From contig CALNHX010005185.1 of assembly GCA_940337035.1 (NCBI GenBank), forward strand, positions 47,949 through 111,948: DNA of 64,000 nt. Reading direction: 5' to 3'. The position numbers were made by a program, and so were the translations under genes. Under the pieces are notes generated by a model. It was given only the letters and a program-made list of their open reading frames with translations. It was not told the DNA's origin and ran no database searches. This DNA comes from Agriotes lineatus (lineage: Eukaryota > Arthropoda > Insecta > Coleoptera > Elateridae). This document shows positions 44,684 to 55,059 of the stretch, piece after piece (within the stretch, counting starts at the first letter, position 1; every line of letters starts with the position of its first letter).

Positions 44684-45940
44684 TCATAAGATCACTGTAA
44701 AAGGAAGTTGTGTGAGTGTATCACACCAGATTTTTATGTTATCATTTTTATTAGTCTTACTTAATGAGCTTTTTACAATATTCCAAACGGCTTTGTTGTC
44801 TCCCTGAGTTTCAAAAAATCGTTTTTCATAGTAACTAGTTTTAGCCTTTGACACTAGATTATTAAGCCTGTTGCGATAGATTTTATATTGCTGGTGTACC
44901 TCAACATCTTGAGTTTTTTTGTATGTTTGGAAAAGATTATCTCGTATTTGTATTGATTTGACCAAACCATTGGTAATCCACGGCTTTCTATGAACCTCTT
45001 TCCTATTTTGTCGGTACTCCATTGTGCTGTCTTTTAGGTAACATAAGAATTTTCCAACAAAATTATCTACAATTCTATTCAAATCGTCATGCTCAAACGT
45101 CTCACACCAGGTTTCCTTACTCAACATTTGTTTTAATTTTGTCAAATTAACAGTTTTTTTGATTTTGTGTCTAATTACCGAGTTTGGAATTTCTAAAAAA
45201 TTTAGACAAAGAATTATAGGAAAGTGGTCAGTTATTTTAGATTCTAGTATTATTGAATTAATGTTGTGTAATGGATGTTTGGTTTTGATAAAGATATGGT
45301 CAATACATGATTTACAGCCATTTTCATCCCTGGTGTAATCGTTTACACATGACGTAAATCCCTGTTCATACAAAGAATTCAAATAAATATTTGTTTTCAA
45401 AGAATCATTTAAAATATTTATATTCATGTCGCCGGCAATTATTTCCTCCCCGTTTATACAGACTTGTTTTAAAAATAAATCAAAGTTATCCAAAAAGCTA
45501 TCAAGATTCGTGGAAGGCGGTCTGTAGATAATACTTAGAAAAATTTGTCGGTTGTTTATTTTAACGTTGAGTCGTAAACATTTTATTTCGCCTATTTGTA
45601 TTATAAAGTGCTGAAAATTTAACGTATTCTTTATTAAAACAATAACTCCGTCATTTTGATTGATTTCACCTTGATTGTAAACAACAGCGTAACCCGGAAG
45701 TATGAAATTATCACAGTTCTCCACCTTCCACGTTTCCGATAAGGCAATCACGTCGAATTGCATGTCAAATTGAGATAACCATACCTCTAAATTTAGAAAA
45801 TTTTTAGCGATGCTTCTAATATTCGTATGATATATTTTCAGACCTGGATTAGTTTTTAGTTTAAGATTACATTCTTTAATGTTTGTTATACGGATACTAC
45901 TTACAGTATGAAATTCATCATTTTCTATTAAATTAGCCAT
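44684..45940 (-). CDS. LINE ORF2 endonuclease domain (truncated)
   Basis: A 418-codon open frame with an apurinic-type endonuclease: 'IYHTNIRSIAKNF', 'DVIALSETW', 'IIYRPPSTNLDSFL', 'AGDMNINIL', 'IDHIFIK' and 'SKITDHFPIIL', in the order seen in CR1/Jockey ORF2. The linker after it contains 'RKPWITNGLVKSIQIRDNLF'. The frame ends before any reverse transcriptase motif, so the protein cannot support retrotransposition. The start codon lies 41 nt downstream of ORF1. Confidence 0.8.
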   Translation of the reverse strand: MANLIENDEFHTVSSIRITNIKECNLKLKTNPGLKIYHTNIRSIAKNFLNLEVWLSQFDMQFDVIALSETWKVENCDNFILPGYAVVYNQGEINQNDGVIVLIKNTLNFQHFIIQIGEIKCLRLNVKINNRQIFLSIIYRPPSTNLDSFLDNFDLFLKQVCINGEEIIAGDMNINILNDSLKTNIYLNSLYEQGFTSCVNDYTRDENGCKSCIDHIFIKTKHPLHNINSIILESKITDHFPIILCLNFLEIPNSVIRHKIKKTVNLTKLKQMLSKETWCETFEHDDLNRIVDNFVGKFLCYLKDSTMEYRQNRKEVHRKPWITNGLVKSIQIRDNLFQTYKKTQDVEVHQQYKIYRNRLNNLVSKAKTSYYEKRFFETQGDNKAVWNIVKSSLSKTNKNDNIKIWCDTLTQLPFTVIL

Positions 45941-45981
45941 TGCACAATATGGAAGAAATACATTTTTAAGCCGTGTATTTA

Positions 45982-46302
45982 TTATATTTCCTTGATTGAT
46001 TTAATACGAATCACTGGTCCATTTTCGCTCTTTCTTGCCAGCAGCTTTGAGTTTTTAAACCACACAAATTTATATACTTTTTTGTTATCACTCACTTTTG
46101 CCTTTGCCTCGTACATTAAATTTTTAAAATACGGCGTGAGGTGTTCATTTACGTAAATGGGATTAGGACGTAAATCCGGGTATATATTTGTAGTGGTTGG
46201 ACGCCGGGACTTACATTTTTGTAAAAATTTGTCGCGCACTATTCTATTTGAAAATTGTATAATCACGGGCCCAGCAGTTTCAGTTTTAATTTTAGTATTC
46301 AT
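45982..46302 (-). CDS. LINE ORF1 C-terminal part
   Basis: A 106-codon frame with 'VIIQFSNRIVRDKFLQKCK', 'PIYVNEHLTPYFKNLMYEAK' and 'YKFVWFKNSKLLARKS', matching the C-terminal domain found in many insect CR1/Jockey ORF1 proteins (also related to baculovirus FP-type C-termini). The upstream part is missing across the assembly gap. Confidence 0.65.
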   Translation of the reverse strand: MNTKIKTETAGPVIIQFSNRIVRDKFLQKCKSRRPTTTNIYPDLRPNPIYVNEHLTPYFKNLMYEAKAKVSDNKKVYKFVWFKNSKLLARKSENGPVIRIKSIKEI

Positions 46303-46347
46303 GCGATGGATACAGGCGCGTAGGAGCGTTTTCTAGACTGCGGGGGC

Positions 46348-46370
46348 NNNNNNNNNNNNNNNNNNNNNNN
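46348..46370. other. Assembly gap (23 N)
   Basis: Second 23-N run. It cuts the 5' side of the - strand LINE. Sequence beyond it belongs to different repeats. Confidence 0.95.
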
Positions 46371-46389
46371 ACACTAGGGATGTTCCGAA

Positions 46390-46485
46390 TATACAAAAAT
46401 TCGTATTCGCGAATACGAATACCAAATACAAATACTCTTATGAATATTCGCGAATACGAATACGAATACGAATACATGACCTTGA
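46390..46485. repeat. Low-complexity CGAATA tract
   Basis: Irregular repeats of CGAATA/ACGAAT with two TTCGCGAATACGAATAC words. The preceding ACTAGGGATGTTCCG recalls hAT-type ends, but no partner end is visible because of the gap. Confidence 0.5.
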
Positions 46486-46489
46486 GTGG

Positions 46490-47250
46490 CTGCGATAGTA
46501 TACTGTTGCTGGCAATGTCAGTCGATGTCAAATTCGAGGTTAGCAGGTTAGGTTTTTCGTCAGTCTGATACAATCTTTGGCGAAATCTAACCTCCAATTT
46601 GACCAATACAGTTCAGTACTCCCAAACGTATAACAAGAATTACAGTATTTTTAAAGCAAATAGTTTGGAATATTTCTTTAATAAAATCAAAATGGTTCTT
46701 GTTCTTGTTCAGTATACCTATAATAGTTATTTATTGTATAAGTGTTTTAGATGGTGTTTTATTCACGCAAGAATGTTTAAACGCGAGAACGCAGTTCGAG
46801 CGTTTAATTTTCGAAAGTGGATAAAACGCAACTAAAACACGAATGCAATACAACGTTTTATCCAACAACTCAATAAATATCTAAAAAAACATAAGTTTTG
46901 TATTGACAGTCATGAAAAGTCATAGTGACAATTTGGAAAGTACCGAAAGATCAAATGTTATACGTTTGGCAGTACTGAAGTGTATTGTCAGTCTATGTCA
47001 AATTCGAGAGGTTAATAGGTTAAGTTTTGTTTGTTATTTGACACAGATTGACGCAAAACTTAACCTACAAATTTCGAATTTGGCATAGCTTGACAGTGCT
47101 ACCAACAATGCAGTAGTAAGTGATATGATTTTATCCCACTCATGGAATAAAGTAATTTCATTATTCCACTAGTGGATAAAGTGGTACTTTAGACGGTTCA
47201 TAAGTGTGGATAAAACTTCAATTATAAGGTGATTGTGGATAAAAACAATT
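46490..47250. repeat. MITE copies and inverted copy of 10.28-10.76 kb segment
   Basis: 46490-46635 is one palindromic MITE copy. 46745-47245 matches about 10280-10760 in reverse complement, with the same internal MITE (46960-47115), the GTGGATAAAACG words and the CCACTAGTGG palindrome. The two ~480-nt copies look closely related by eye. The termini seen around the 10-kb copy (CAGATTGTCCGG) are absent here, so this copy was moved or lost its ends. Confidence 0.7.
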
Positions 47251-48018
47251 ATACGACACACGGCCAGTATTTGTGTTTATTACAACTGTCTTTTTATTTT
47301 CCGTTAGGCATCCCCATTTAAAATTAGCGCCCTTTGGTTTTGTAGGCACATTTCTTATTGGTTGAATTTGAGGGTCCGCCCACAATGCCGCCATTCTGTG
47401 GAACGTTACACTTTGTATTTTTACACCATGATAAATAACTGGTTCATAACATTTCATTGTCTAACGAAACGGAGTGATGCTGAGTGTCGAAGTATTCTTG
47501 GAAAGCACCGAAGGGCGCATTTCTGGGGTGGGGGGGTACCGTATATTTTCCTGTTACATTTGCTCATTATAAATACTTTTCATGGAATTTTCTTCTCTTT
47601 TTCTTGTTTTTTTTGGGATAGTAACTACCCTTCTTTGTTTCCTTCATTTGATTCTTGCCTTTTTCTTTTTAGTATAATAAGTGTATTGGTATATTTTACG
47701 GAAACCTATATTCTAACATAAACGTAAATGACTCCTCTAGAAAAATATTCTAGTGCCGCCACTGGCCGCTGCGATTTTCGCTTGTCAAAAGGGACTTCTG
47801 AAAGTCAACGAATATAATTATGTCAGGTTCTGCTTCTGTTGATGTTCTCAGCGATACTGCGCAGTGTTTATTTGGGGTGTAAGGTGTAACGTCAAAGGAC
47901 ATCAATTCCAAGCAACCATTTTTAATTTAGAGGCTTCCGAGCACAACAAACGCTGAACCAGGGCTGTTGTCTTAACTGTCGAACCCGCGGGGCGGGCACC
48001 GCTTAAAAACCTGGAAAA
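47251..48018. other. Upstream region of Pink1
   Basis: A - strand open frame at 47457-47218 and a + frame at 47362-47721 overlap and show no domain. The 200 bp before the Pink1 start are more GC-rich and are likely promoter and 5' UTR. No TATA box was identified. Confidence 0.35.
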
Positions 48019-50211
48019 ATGTCTATTCGGACATTGGGAACACGTCTGTTCAGACATGGTCAGACCTACGTTCGGCACATCTGCAGGAGAGACTACAACA
48101 TCAATATTGCGGAGAAGGTTGGCGGCATCGAGCAAGCAGCTGCTAAATCTGGACAACTATCGAACACTGGAGCCGCTCCCCGAAACTTTGCACTGCGCAA
48201 TGTCGGGCTACAGTTCAGCGTGCACGCAAGGCGAATTTTCATCGATAATGTGCTTAATCGAGTCACCAACAGCTTGGCATCGGAATTGAGAAGAAAAGCA
48301 GCTAGACGGTAAGCCAAGTAATCAGCGTAAACAAATATAAGTATGTGATTTTAGGATTCTGTTTGGCGATTCCGGTCCCTTCTTTGCCTTAGTTGGTGTC
48401 AGCTTAGCATCGGGCACTGGAATTTTAACCAAAGAGGAGGAACTTGAAGGGGTGTGCTGGGAAATTAGAGTTGGTTTTTATAATAATGAAGTGATAGCTG
48501 CTATGTACTTTTATAACTATTACAGGAAGCAATTTCGAAATTTAAATGGAATGTAGATAAGGAAGGCGATGTGGATGAGGCGACTTTTAAAAATGAATCC
48601 ATATCTTTAAATGATTTGTCTCTTGGAAATGCGATTGCAAAGGGCTCTAGTGCAGTCGTGTATGCAGCAAGTTTAAAGTCGACCGCCAGTAATAATGCAA
48701 TTGTAAAGGAAAATAGAGGTTCAGAAGCCATCATTAATGAACCTAATTCTGGTGAATCGTTTGCAAAATATCCGCTTGCTGTCAAGATGATGTTTAATTA
48801 CGATATACAATCGAACGCTATGGCAATATTGCGAGCTATGTATAGGGAGACTGTTCCAGCCCAACAGTGCAGTAATAAAACAAGTGTGAATTGGGAAATT
48901 GAGTATGTCTGTAAGTGTACTGAAGTGTAGTTGTCTAAAAATAGAAATTTTAGATTATCAAAGCGAACCATTCAGTTACCTTCACATCCAAATGTAGTTG
49001 CAATGTACAGTGTTTTTGCCGATCGGATTCCAGAACTGCCCGATGCTAGAAAATTGTATCCAGCAGCTTTGCCAGCGTCGATCTATCCTGATGGAGAGGG
49101 ACGAAACATGTCCTTATTTTTAGTTATGAAACGGTAGGTGATAAATTTCTTTTTTATATAATTCAGTATTAAAGAATGACAATAATGTTTGCAGGTACAA
49201 CTGCAGCCTACAACAGTATTTGTCGTCAACAGAACCATCGCTTAGAATATCCATTCTTCTGCTAGCTCAGCTCCTAGAAGGAATTTCACACTTGAACCTG
49301 CATGGTGTAGCCCACAGAGATCTAAAATCCGACAACCTTCTTCTGGACACCTTGGATGTGGACATCCCCATTCTGGTGATCAGTGACTTCGGCTGCTGTC
49401 TCGCTGATAAAAATAAGGGGCTACTGTTGAATTACAGCAGTTATGAAATTGATAAAGGTTGGTAATCGTTAAGTTCTAATAGTGAGGCTAATCGCTGTCA
49501 TGTTTCAGGCGGCAATATTGCACTTATGGCACCGGAAATTTTATCTCAGACTCCAGGCATCTTAAGCGTCCTGAATTATTCCAAAGCAGATCTGTGGGCT
49601 GCCGGAAGCATTGCATACGAAATATTTGGTACACAAAATCCGTTTTACGATGGAAAAGGCTGGAAGAAGTTGATGAGTACTGAATATAAGGAGGAGGAAT
49701 TGCCAGAATTGCCTGAAGGGGTTCCGAATGTCATTAAGGGTCTTGTTAGAAATATCTTACGACGCAATCCCAATAAGGTAGGTAGTTTTTTATGTTCTGT
49801 CAAAAATATGTCTAGATTGGGTTTAAGCGTATTTTCTATTTTAGCGTCTTGATCCAGAAGTTGCTGCAAACGTATGTCAGCTGTTTTTGTGGGCCCCCAG
49901 TACATGGCTAAAATCGGAATCTACAAAGCTTCCATCCAGTGCAGAAGTAAGTTAATATTTTCAGGAACAAGATCCACTGCTAATTTTGTTCCTTGTAGAT
50001 TCTTCAGTGGCTGCTCTGCATGGCAACCAAGGTCCTTTGCGAGGGGCGGCTCCATAATCAACTGAACAGCAGTTCGGAAGCATTTGCCGTTATCAGCAAC
50101 AAAGCCGGTAGACGGACATATCCCGAATACTTACTTATAGCCAGCTTCCTGCGTAGAGCTAAATTATCCTCAATTCGTGCGGCTCTTACGTGGATCCATA
50201 ACAACAACTGA
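48019..50211 (+). CDS. Pink1: PINK1 serine/threonine kinase, mitochondrial
   Basis: Mitochondrial kinase that phosphorylates ubiquitin and Parkin on damaged mitochondria. Eight exons: 48019-48308, 48355-48470, 48526-48902, 48954-49133, 49195-49457, 49509-49777, 49845-49946, 49999-50211; about 602 residues. The N-terminus is Arg-rich, a mitochondrial targeting signal ('RTLGTRLFRHGQTYVRHICR'), followed by a hydrophobic segment ('PFFALVGVSLAS'). Kinase motifs: glycine loop 'GNAIAKGSSAVVYAA', 'YPLAVKMMF' lysine, 'AHRDLKSDN', 'ISDFGCCLAD', 'GGNIALMAPEI'. The family-specific C-terminal region follows ('LQWLLCMATKVLCEGRL', 'YPEYLLIASFLRRAKLSS'). Exon 2 has one extra G in the GGG at 48419-48421. Without it all exons are in frame and the total is 1,809 nt including the stop. 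The start is the first ATG giving the targeting signal. Confidence 0.95.
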
Positions 50212-50289
50212 GTTGAATATTTATCTTGTATTAGGTTTTCGGGTTTTGTTCATATGTATTTTGTTTCGAGCTTTAAATAACTTAGTTAT

Positions 50290-50295
50290 AATAAA
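50290..50295 (+). other. Poly(A) signal of Pink1
   Basis: AATAAA 79 nt after the Pink1 stop codon, in AT-rich sequence. It is the first canonical signal downstream. The following ~300 nt to the fold-back element contain no other feature. Confidence 0.5.
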
Positions 50296-50607
50296 TTTAA
50301 GTTGAAGCTAGTGACTATTTGTTAGTTTATTCTTGAGATTAACTTGCTTTAGTTTATAAGCTACGAGCTTATAATCCTGGAAGCTGTTTGTATGATATGC
50401 TGGAAGGCGATCGGAAAATAGTTGCACTGAAAAAAAATTAGCGTACGTAAATCAGTACTCTTTAATAACATCTGGATTTTGTAACTGCAAATAATTTGCT
50501 CGCCATTTTGAAGTTAATGATGAATATATTTATTAACTCTTCTAGTTGTATTAAGGAGTACAACAGAAACCTTTAATCAACAGTAAAGAATCCTGGTTAT
50601 GCATATA

Positions 50608-51794
50608 CAGAGTGTTTCATTAATAATTGGAAATATTTTAACTGTAGAATCCTGGGCTCAAAATATTAATATTTAACCCAAATCACTTAGATAAAATGTG
50701 GCTTGTTACTGAGATATAGGGTGTTTCATTTATAAATTTAAAAACGATTTTTCCCTATTACTTTAAAACTATTTGACGTATCCGTATCATATTTGGCAGG
50801 AAGTGTCAACACTGTAAACCATGCTAAAGTATGTTAAATAAACGTTTCTGGCTACTACCAGAGGCGTACGACAGGGGCAAGTGGGTGGTTAACGCTTCCC
50901 AAATTCTACGCCACTGGCGGAATTGCCATTTTAGCAAAATTTTTCGATTCTTCAACACTTTATATGTAAATAACATACTCTTCCTTCGTCACGCTAACGT
51001 GATTATTTTTCGAGATATTTAAAGTTAAACATAAAGCTGAACAGTTATTTTGATTTTAATGTGTATTAATTATGTCTGTGTTTTTTGTCATAAGATTGCA
51101 TTTATTACGCAAATGAAACTTTGATCCGTATTAACAAAAAAACATAATGTTATTTATTGAAATTTATTGAAACGAATACATAGATACATACATTGTTTTT
51201 ATGTTGAATGCATCTACGAGTATGTATTAGTTTCAAGAAATTTCAATAAATAACATTATGTTTTTTGTTAATACAGATTAAAGTTTCATTTGCGTAATAA
51301 ATGCAATCTTATGGCAAAAAACACCGATATAATTAACACACATTAAAATCAAAATAACTGTTCAGCTTTATGTTTAACTTTAAATATCTCGAAAAATAAT
51401 CACGTTATCGTGACGAAGGAAGAGTATGTTATTTACATAGAAAGTATTGGATAATCGAAAAATTGTGCTAAAATGACAATTCCGCCAGTGGCGTAGAATT
51501 TGGGAAGGGTCAACCACCCACTTGCCCCTGTGGTACGCCTCTGGTGCTAGCCAGAAACGTTTATTTAACATAATTTAGCATGGTTTACAGTGTCTACACT
51601 TCCTGCCAAATATGATACGGATACGTCAAATAGTGTTAAAGTAATCGAAAAAAATCATTTTAAAATTTTTAAATAAAACACCCTATATCTCAGTAACAAG
51701 CCACATTTTATCTAAGTGATTTGGGTTAAATATTAATATTTTGAGCCCAGGATTCTACAGTTAAAATATTTCCAATTATTAATGAAACACCCTG
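50608..51794. mobile_element. 1.19-kb fold-back (palindromic) element
   Basis: Two arms of about 580-590 nt are near-perfect reverse complements meeting at about 51201. The outer ends read CAGAGTGTTTCATTAATAAT and the complement of CAGGGTGTTTCATTAATAAT, flanked by TA on both sides (50606-50607, 51795-51796). Mirror-image 63-codon frames (50831-51022 on +, 51571-51380 on -) differ at about ten residues and encode no known domain, so they are structural coincidences. Consistent with a long-TIR MITE or fold-back transposon of the TA-target type. It lies 400 bp downstream of Pink1. Confidence 0.85.
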
Positions 51795-52800
51795 TATACT
51801 ATTTTAACTACAATATGATGTATATTTTGTAACAAATAGAGTATTAGTGTTGAAGAATTCCTTTATTTTTAACCCTATATGTAAGCGTATGTTATGTCTG
51901 CTTCTTATCATCTTTTCATTGGCATCAATCGGGTGCAGTTTGTTGGCGATCGGGCATGTCTTCACTATGTCTTTTATAATGCTGCCATAAGCAGGTTAAA
52001 ATGTCGAATTAGCAATCAGATTCTGCCTGGGAGGGCGGATTCGAATCTCGCCAGCTACAATGTGTTTTTTCTTTGAAAGAAGTCAAGAAAAAATGTGAAC
52101 TTTGATACTCAGTTTGACGAAACAAACCAGCAAAGAAAAAACAAGAGGTGGTTAAATATGGAAAATGAAAAACAAATAACAGGGTGAAAAATACACCAAA
52201 GAAACTTCATAAAGAAAAGAAAAATGCCCGAATTTTATAAGATTAGAATAAGAAACAAAAATGCATAATCACTGAAGGTTTAAAAAAAGTGGACAACTGA
52301 AATATGAAGAGGTTGGAGAAGTCTGTAAAAATGCTTTCAAGAGCTCTTACTGAAAATTTACAAGATTCAAAATTACTTTAATGGCAACATTCTTAACTCA
52401 GATATGATTCAGCTGGTACAGCTGCGGAAATAAAAAGCGGGACACAAAATTTTTGGCGAAATTAAATTGTCTGAATAAATTCATTTTCGATGCTATCCCA
52501 AGCTTCCTGTACTGCATTAACCTGTTCGTCTTTGTTCATTGACACATGATAGAAAGCATTTCATAAAAAATCAGGAAGGCAACATTACAACGTTCGAATA
52601 GTAAAAAATGACCCTACAGAACTTGTCCCGGTTTATGTTTCCGCAACTGTACCATACCAGGAAATTATGGATTATGGATTAAAAATGAACAAAGCACCAC
52701 TGATAAGATAAGGTTGTAAATGAGTTATTACAATATGGAGGAAACAGATTAGAACAATCAGATTGTATAATCTAATTATAGAAGTATAGAACAAAAAGAT
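51795..52800. other. No gene; possible tRNA-like fragment near 52030
   Basis: A B-box-like word in GGCGGATTCGAATCTCGCC at 52033-52051 suggests a decayed tRNA-derived SINE, but no A box or acceptor pairing is convincing. The rest (52080-52800) has A-rich sequence with no intact frame, and may be worn retroelement sequence. Confidence 0.3.
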
Positions 52801-53134
52801 CCTGTCAAAGCCTGTCCCATGCCAGGTTACAATGGGTGAGAGGAGGAGTAACAATCTTGTAATAAATTGTTCAGTTGTCCCGACTGATAGCACCCTGTAA
52901 GGGCTCCATGCCAGGGTAATGGAACTGCTGCCTTGCAAATGTTGGTTCATCAAAGGCTGAAGGAAAAGGAAGACAACCTTAAATAAAAGAATTATCTGGT
53001 CTTCCAGGTTGGGGGTTGAAGCTGGATCTGACCTTCAGCTCTTGGAAAAAATTTTTAATTGCTAAAAACTCTTTGCTAGAGCCTTAGAACAAGGATGTTC
53101 AAATGAAAAACAAACCAAGCTACGATAAAGGATA

Positions 53135-53383
53135 ATGCACATAGGAACATGGAACGTACAAGGGCTAACTAACAAAATAAACGATATAGTGAAGAAAATA
53201 AAAATTCAAGGAATAGACTTTGTTGCACTTGCAGAAACAAAAATGAAAGGTGAAATAAGTGTCGTAACAGGAGACTACGTCTGCTACTGGGCAGGAGTAG
53301 GTAATTCAGAAAGAGCCAATGCAGGTGTGGCGGTAATGGTAAGAAAAAAATCAGCAGGCTGGTCAAAGATATTAAGTAACTAA
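53135..53383 (+). CDS. RTE endonuclease, N-terminal fragment
   Basis: Begins 'MHIGTWNVQGLTNKINDIV' and continues 'GIDFVALAETKMKG' and 'NAGVAVMVRKKSAGWSKI', the first endonuclease motifs (Asn of WNV, Glu of AET). It stops at 53383 where the inserted sequence begins. It resumes at about 55060 with 'IYAPTEVANENEKEQF'. Confidence 0.8.
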   Translation: MHIGTWNVQGLTNKINDIVKKIKIQGIDFVALAETKMKGEISVVTGDYVCYWAGVGNSERANAGVAVMVRKKSAGWSKILSN

Positions 53384-53387
53384 AGTA

Positions 53388-54410
53388 CATTTTTTTCTAT
53401 AATAACTGTCAAAGTGTTACAGTGTTGGTAGATATGTGATTAAAACGCTAGGAAATTTGTATACCTCCTGTTGGTAGAATTTTTTCAAAATTGTGGTTAT
53501 GTGTCAATTTTGAATGTCAACGTTCTTAATTTGAACTCTTTACAAATTTCTTTTTTTAACATGGAATCATCATCATCATCAATAAAATCGGATAAAAAAA
53601 GAAAACCAAGAAATATTTTAAATGCAAAAATGAAGCAAGCGATATTAAATTATGACATATCTGTCAAAATGACAATCATTTTTTTAGTGGAAGAAAAGAA
53701 CTAAAAATCTATGTACCAACATCATTAAAACTAGGGACCCTGCAAGAATGCAACTTATCCCCTAGAAAGTTGACCTTGAAAATTATTATAGAAAAAAAAC
53801 GTACTTTACATATAAACCGCATATGAATATTGCTCAAAAAATATGGAAGAGCAATTGTCATATTAACAATGTATTCCGCAACCAATGACACACCCGATAT
53901 TAAAAAGGGAAAAGTTCTATGATACTTGAAACAAAGAGCTGGGAAATAAAGAGCAAGCAAGAACTTATAAATGTTGGAGATCTGAACACGAGAGTGGAGA
54001 AAATGGATTCTGATGGAATGGAATTTCTCGAAAAAATAAGGACCAATAATACCGTTGTAAGAAATACCACACCACACATTTACGTTGCTATAATATTGTC
54101 GCCTAGACTGAAGTCAATATCTTGGATTATCCTTAGACCAATATCTTGAATTTTGAGAACTTATTATTCCATTGGCTGTAAAAGTGGATTCATCAGAGCA
54201 AATAAAATTTTTGTAAAAACTTTGATTTTGAAGATATTTTTCTCCATACCACAGGCAAAAGTCTAATCGTTTTGCCTCGTCATTTTCCTCTAAGGGTCTA
54301 AGGTATGTATAAATTTGGTTGTATAAGGTTTGATAAGAAGGTGTTCCGTCATGCTTTTAGCGGAGATGCAATAAAACTCAATAGTCTTCTCCACGAATAT
54401 TTGATTGATT
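53388..54410 (-). pseudogene. Mariner-like transposase fragment, inserted in the RTE element
   Basis: On the - strand from about 54200: 'FTANGIISSQNSRYWSKDNP', stop, then 'NVWCGISYNGIIGPYFFEKF' around 54090-54020, a pattern typical of insect mariner-type transposases. The left ~170 nt is shared with 43883-44065. The + strand frame 53471-53704 has a Ser-run but no domain. Multiple stops; inactive. Confidence 0.65.
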
Positions 54411-54414
54411 GATT

Positions 54415-55055
54415 TATTTATCTATTTACACCAATAAAATGGGGCATGCCCAATTAAATTATTGGCGGTTCAGGCCTCTTACTGTATATACTAGTAGAAT
54501 ATAAAAATACAAATCAAAATCAAATAAAAATAAAAAGGAAAATAAAAAATACAAACTAAAAAGTACAAACTAATAACTAAACATTTTAGTTTAGAAACTA
54601 ATAATACATAATTACAAATTAAAAACTAAACATTCCTACTACTGGTTCGGGTTTCGTAGATGTGGCTGCAATCAAACTTTATTATAGTAGAACGTATTAA
54701 CCTTTTTTCGAAAGAATTTAGGACTTATGTTAAATATATTGTTTTCTGACTGGTGAACATATGCATTGGTGGTTATAATTGTCCTTATCATAGGCAAGTT
54801 ACGTCTGTAATTCGTTCGACATGTAGGTACATGGAATATATTTTTTGGTCTAGTTCTATGTGCCGGTATATACAGACTGTCAATAGATAACAAATTCGGA
54901 CAGTCAATTCTGTTGTTTAACAATTTATTTAGAAAACAAACGTCAGCCACTTCTCTTCTGTATTTTAAGGGCAGAATATTATGCTCTAGTCGAATATCGC
55001 GATATTTGTCATACTCGGGGAATGTACCATATTTTTTAAAATGTAAGTATTTTAA
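54415..55055 (-). pseudogene. 3' end of another LINE, inserted in the RTE element
   Basis: A - strand frame 54950-54672 ('MADVCFLNKLLNNRIDCPNL', 'IPAHRTRPKNIFHVPTCRTN') matches the C-terminal tail common after the reverse transcriptase in CR1/Jockey-type LINEs. It is followed on that strand by A-rich sequence and a terminal AATCAATCAATC microsatellite at about 54410, as expected of a 3' end. A 5'-truncated copy. Confidence 0.65.
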
Positions 55056-55059
55056 AGTA

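Larger units (their letters stand above)
44684..46347 (-). mobile_element. CR1/Jockey-like non-LTR retrotransposon, truncated
   Basis: On the - strand the order is ORF1 C-terminus (46302-45982), a 41-nt gap, then ORF2 endonuclease (45940-44684). It lacks the reverse transcriptase because the 3' part is gone at 44684, and its 5' end runs into the 23-N gap at 46348. The high integrity of the remaining frames suggests relatively young insertion or truncation by assembly. Confidence 0.8.

Noticed and set aside
46371..46395. hAT element end (ACTAGGGATGTTCCG)
   Set aside because: Only one end is visible, beside an assembly gap; no partner TIR or 8-bp duplication.
47218..47457. 79-codon - strand frame upstream of Pink1
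   Set aside because: No recognisable motif, partly overlaps repeat-flank sequence, and an opposite frame covers the same DNA.
48093..48317. - strand frames opposite Pink1 exon 1
   Set aside because: They are shadows of the well-supported + strand coding exon.
15001..50211. Functional link between neighbouring coracle and Pink1
   Set aside because: Separated by about 18 kb of mostly transposon sequence; animal gene order gives no operon-type inference.
50831..51571. Two similar 63-codon frames as a duplicated gene
   Set aside because: They are mirror images created by the fold-back palindrome and encode no known domain.
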